Assembly (NCBI RefSeq): GCF_030852425.1 | Contig: NZ_NSDM01000001.1 | Location: 372,001 to 436,000, forward strand | Source of the DNA: Saccharothrix longispora | GTDB lineage: Bacteria > Actinomycetota > Actinomycetes > Mycobacteriales > Pseudonocardiaceae | Length of the DNA: 64,000 bases | Direction: 5' to 3' | Shown here: positions 61,800 through 64,000 of the stretch, piece after piece | Numbering within the stretch: the stretch's first letter is position 1 | How the letters are laid out: each line of letters begins with the position of its first letter | The notes under the pieces: model-generated | The model's input: the letters and a program-made list of their open reading frames with translations, nothing else | Database searches by the model: none | Told to the model about the DNA's origin: nothing | Program-made: the position numbers and the translations under genes

Positions 61800-62137
61800 G
61801 CGGCGCGGCAGGGACCGACGTCGGTGGTGAGACCGACGCCGTCGAGGCTGTTGTCGTCCCACTGCCGCACCTTGCACACCAGCACGTCGCCGACCGCGGC
61901 CCCCTCGGGGGCCTGGTCGGCGGCCACGGACTCGGTGGAGATCTCGGTGACGGAATCCGGCTTCTCCTGGTCGATCTCCAGGATCAGGCGCGGGCCGGTC
62001 GTGGTGCCGGGGGTCACCTGCGTCTCGGGGGTGACGCGGGCGACCTTGAACCGGACGTCGTCCTCCCACTCGCTGCCGCAGCCGACGAGCAGGGAACCCA
62101 CCGCGAGGACGGCGACACACGCCTTCAGCGCCTTCAC
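61796..62137 (-). CDS. Small lipoprotein
   Basis: 113 residues from the GTG at 62137. The signal peptide KALKACVAVLAVGSLLVGC has a lipobox LLVGC at about residue 20. The mature part is acidic with a cysteine pair (VLVCKVRQWDD and DVGPCRAA) likely to form a disulphide. I do not recognise a family. It is 14 bp after the sterol-carrier gene, on the same strand as EspG and the PPE-like gene, and its stop shares CTAG with the DUF1023 gene. Confidence 0.75.
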   Translation of the reverse strand: MKALKACVAVLAVGSLLVGCGSEWEDDVRFKVARVTPETQVTPGTTTGPRLILEIDQEKPDSVTEISTESVAADQAPEGAAVGDVLVCKVRQWDDNSLDGVGLTTDVGPCRAA

Positions 62138-62151
62138 CCGACCGAGCTTAG

Positions 62152-62529
62152 CTAGAAGCGCAGCAGCGGGAGGAGGTTCGAGAGGTCTGCCCTGCTGCCG
62201 GAGGCGTTGACCTTCGCGCCGGCGAGCGCGTCCACCCAGGACAGACGGCCCACGGCCAGTTCCAGCCAGGTCCGGGGGTCGGTCTCGACCACGTTGGGCG
62301 GGGTGCCGCGGGTGTGCCGGGGCCCCTCCACGCACTGCACGGCGGCGAACGGGGGCACGCGAACCTCCACGCTGCGGCCCGGGGCGGCGCGCTCCAGGGT
62401 CCGCAGGGTGAGGCGCACCGCGGCGGCCAACTCCGGGCGGGCCGGCGGATCGGCCTCGCCGGTCAGCCAGGGCAGCACGGCTTCCACCGCGGCGCGCACC
62501 TCGTGGGGGTCTACGGGCTTGGACGGCAC
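62152..62529 (-). CDS. Sterol carrier family protein
   Basis: 125 residues from the GTG at 62529. The sequence is [17 protein letters not shown] at the start ([17 protein letters not shown]), then [18 protein letters not shown] and [21 protein letters not shown], ending [15 protein letters not shown]. It matches the small actinobacterial SCP-like protein that lies near purF (Rv0807-like). A hydrophobic ligand pocket is likely. Here it is 23 bp after an EspG gene, unlike the simple purF neighbourhood. The family role is not known. Confidence 0.85.
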   Translation of the reverse strand: MPSKPVDPHEVRAAVEAVLPWLTGEADPPARPELAAAVRLTLRTLERAAPGRSVEVRVPPFAAVQCVEGPRHTRGTPPNVVETDPRTWLELAVGRLSWVDALAGAKVNASGSRADLSNLLPLLRF

Positions 62530-62552
62530 GCCGCCCAGGCTAGCGCCGGGGG

Positions 62553-63362
62553 TCAGGGCTGCTTCGCGGCCCGCACGGCTTCCCCGAGCAGCTCCTCCAC
62601 CTGGTGCACGAGCCGGCGCGAGTCGGTGGGGGTGAACGTCGACCACGGCTCGGACCCGTTGGACGCCCGCCGCTGCTGGAGGTAGCGGCCGTCCTCGGTG
62701 TCGAAGAACGCGACCACGCGGTCGGGCCGGCAGCGCTTGCCGTACTTGTCCCGGGCCGCCGCGCCGAAGTTCCCGGTGTGCACGAGACCGGTGAACATCT
62801 TCACCAGGGTCGTCGCGTCCTCCTGGCGCACGCCGTGCTCGCGCAGCGAGTTCTCCAGCGACTTGGGCGAGCCGTCGGACTTCTTCACGGCCGCTTCGAG
62901 GTCGGCGCTGGGCATGGTGACCGAGTGGCCGGACCCGGCGGGGTGCGCGGGCAGCGCGCCCAGCACGGCGGCCGGCAGGCCGGAACCCGCGGCGTGCCGC
63001 AGGGTGAGCCGCGAGTCGGTCAGCGTGGCCAGCACGCCGTGGTCGCCGTTCGCCGCGGCCAGCAGGCGCACGCTCCTGCCGATCCACACCCGGCCGTCGA
63101 CCTCGCGCTCCGGGCGGGAGAGCAGCCGCAGCAGGTAGTCCAGTTCCGGGGCCAGGCCCCGAGGTCCGCCGAGGCCCCGCGCGGCGAGGCCGTCCCACGC
63201 GCGCCGCTCCAGGTCGGCCCGCTCCGCGTGCGTCTTCCCCGGCGAGGGCACCTTGACGACCAGTGGCATCTGCCCCAGGTCCAGGCGCTCCCAGAGCACG
63301 TCGAACTCCTCGGCGGAGAGCGTGATCGGCTCCCGCTCCGCCGACCCCCCGAAAAAGGTCAC
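62553..63362 (-). CDS. EspG-family ESX secretion chaperone (module 2)
   Basis: 269 residues from a GTG at 63362. It has the EspG layout: [19 protein letters not shown] at the N-terminus, [20 protein letters not shown] in the middle and the signature [16 protein letters not shown] with [13 protein letters not shown] near the end. The motif '[10 protein letters not shown]' is closer to the mycobacterial form than that of module 1. It should be the chaperone of the collagen-like PPE-like protein encoded just upstream. A strong hairpin separates the two. Confidence 0.85.
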   Translation of the reverse strand: MTFFGGSAEREPITLSAEEFDVLWERLDLGQMPLVVKVPSPGKTHAERADLERRAWDGLAARGLGGPRGLAPELDYLLRLLSRPEREVDGRVWIGRSVRLLAAANGDHGVLATLTDSRLTLRHAAGSGLPAAVLGALPAHPAGSGHSVTMPSADLEAAVKKSDGSPKSLENSLREHGVRQEDATTLVKMFTGLVHTGNFGAAARDKYGKRCRPDRVVAFFDTEDGRYLQQRRASNGSEPWSTFTPTDSRRLVHQVEELLGEAVRAAKQP

Positions 63363-63386
63363 CGCGATCCCCGTCCTCGAAGTCGG

Positions 63387-63422
63387 GCACGGGCCCGCGC
63401 CGTGGACGGCGCGGGCCCGTGC
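63387..63422 (-). terminator. 16-bp hairpin between PPE-like and EspG genes
   Basis: GCACGGGCCCGCGCCG / CGGCGCGGGCCCGTGC is a perfect 16-bp stem with a TGGA loop, in the 75 bp between the PPE-like stop and the EspG start, on the minus strand. It may reduce read-through into the downstream genes or protect the 3' end of the upstream message. Confidence 0.65.
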
Positions 63423-63437
63423 ACCTCGACCACCACG

Positions 63438-64000
63438 CTACTGCTGGGGCACTTCCCCGATCACGGGCGGCGCGACGAGCCGGTCGTCGCCGAACACGTC
63501 GTTCGTCTCGACCAGGTAGTCGGCTGCCTTGTGCTCGATGTCGTCCTCGCCGTTGGCGCCCTGCCCGCCGACCATGCCACCGGCCACACCGGCGCCACGA
63601 CCACCCGCGCCGGGAGCGCCGGGCGCACCGGGACGACCGCCCGCCGGACCGCCGGGGCCGCCGGGGCCGAAGCCGCCGGGCATGCCCGGACCACCGGGGC
63701 GACCGGCCGCGCCGGGCCCGTGGGGACCGCCGGGCATCCCGCCGGGGCCGCCCGGGACACCGGGCATCCCGCCGGGGCCGCCGGGCATGCCGCGGAACTG
63801 GCCGGGGCCGCCGGGCATGCCACCGCGCGGACCGCCGCCGGGACCACCGGGAACGCCGGGACCGGGCAGGCCGGGGCGACCGCCCGTGGGCGGCAGGCCG
63901 GGCCGGACACCCGGACCGCCGGGGCCACCGGGCCCCTTGGGCGGGACCGGAACACCGTTGCCGGGCGGCTTCGGCGGGGTCCAGCCGGGCGGGAACGGGC
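63438..64000 (-). CDS. Collagen-like Gly/Pro-rich PPE-like protein, C-terminal part (cut by window edge)
   Basis: 187 residues are visible; the frame is open to the window edge and the start lies beyond it. Gly-Pro-Gly triplets such as GGPGGMPG and PGGFGPGG recur, with a Trp-bearing [15 protein letters not shown] near the edge. The tail [18 protein letters not shown] and APPVIGE is nearly the same as that of the PPE-like protein ending at 19977, which shows the two are paralogues. It is presumably an ESX substrate with an EspG chaperone (62553-63362). The N-terminal WXG-like part is not seen, so the class is inferred from the tail and the neighbour. Confidence 0.75.
   Translation of the reverse strand, partial: PFPPGWTPPKPPGNGVPVPPKGPGGPGGPGVRPGLPPTGGRPGLPGPGVPGGPGGGPRGGMPGGPGQFRGMPGGPGGMPGVPGGPGGMPGGPHGPGAAGRPGGPGMPGGFGPGGPGGPAGGRPGAPGAPGAGGRGAGVAGGMVGGQGANGEDDIEHKAADYLVETNDVFGDDRLVAPPVIGEVPQQ

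Noticed and set aside
1..64000. Insertion sequences, prophage or plasmid genes
   Set aside because: No transposase, recombinase or phage structural gene was recognised on either strand.

Overview
The window is GC-rich actinobacterial chromosome, very probably from the Pseudonocardiales (a Saccharothrix, Actinosynnema or Lentzea-like genus). This rests on the codon use, mycothiol synthase, GlnR, a LytR-CpsA-Psr protein with a C-terminal LytR_C domain, EspG-type type VII secretion chaperones, DUF3558 lipoproteins and the cysteine leader peptide. No rRNA, CRISPR array, integrase or insertion sequence was seen. The only tRNA found is tRNA-Lys(TTT). As I remember it, the gene content from about 12 to 63 kb parallels the Mycobacterium tuberculosis Rv0807-Rv0823c region (dus, LCP protein, phoU, pst, mshD, glnR, thioredoxin, cysA, sseC, FABP, pabC, ygfZ, DUF3073, purM, purF, sterol-carrier protein). 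Several lineage-specific blocks interrupt that core.

Layout. 0-8.7 kb: a four-gene minus-strand operon of a glutathionylspermidine-synthase-like ATP-grasp ligase, a YqiJ-like OB-fold membrane protein, a flotillin and a giant AAA+ DUF3686 ATPase (cut by the window edge). 8.9-13.8 kb: FAD monooxygenase, exonuclease III, CPCC-family protein, tRNA-Lys, GNAT acetyltransferase, dihydrouridine synthase, lipoprotein. 14-19.1 kb: GGDEF diguanylate cyclase, long LCP ligase, phoU. 19.2-22.6 kb: an ESX-associated block (helical protein, DUF3558 lipoprotein, Gly-rich PPE-like protein, EspG). 22.7-28.6 kb: pstSCAB, mshD, glnR. 28.8-33.5 kb: hydrolase, LmeA-like and thioredoxin genes, then the sulfur operon (leader peptide, DUF4395, thiosulfate sulfurtransferase, DUF1416), a tiny membrane protein and a nitrobindin-like protein. 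33.5-41.6 kb: pxpBC, pabC, Fur, YgfZ, a beta-keto acid cleavage enzyme, RsiG anti-sigma factor, MFS transporter, a hypothetical protein and DUF3073. 41.6-44.7 kb: Old Yellow Enzyme, Crp/Fnr regulator and a class III cyclase-like protein. 44.8-54.4 kb: a tightly overlapped myo-inositol uptake and catabolism operon with a divergent LacI regulator. 54.5-58.7 kb: arfB, purM, purF, maleylpyruvate isomerase-like. 58.7-64 kb: a mostly empty stretch with an SOS box and a perfect palindrome, then a second type VII-associated block (secretion target, DUF1023 hydrolase, lipoprotein, sterol-carrier protein, EspG, collagen-like PPE-like protein cut by the window edge).

How it works together. Phosphate supply is handled by pstSCAB and phoU; each has an 11-nt-periodic PHO-box-like repeat upstream. 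Nitrogen control (GlnR) and mycothiol synthesis sit beside them. The sulfur genes appear to be governed by a Cys-containing leader peptide. Cyclic-di-GMP is represented by a GGDEF enzyme lacking the inhibitory site and by an RsiG protein with two binding motifs. The iol operon carries the early and middle catabolic steps and a dedicated ABC importer, but iolA is not in the window.

The most unusual candidates are the ATP-grasp/flotillin/AAA+ operon, the Crp plus cyclase-like pair with an amyloid-like tail, the two paralogous EspG/PPE-like modules, and the SOS-box small ORF.
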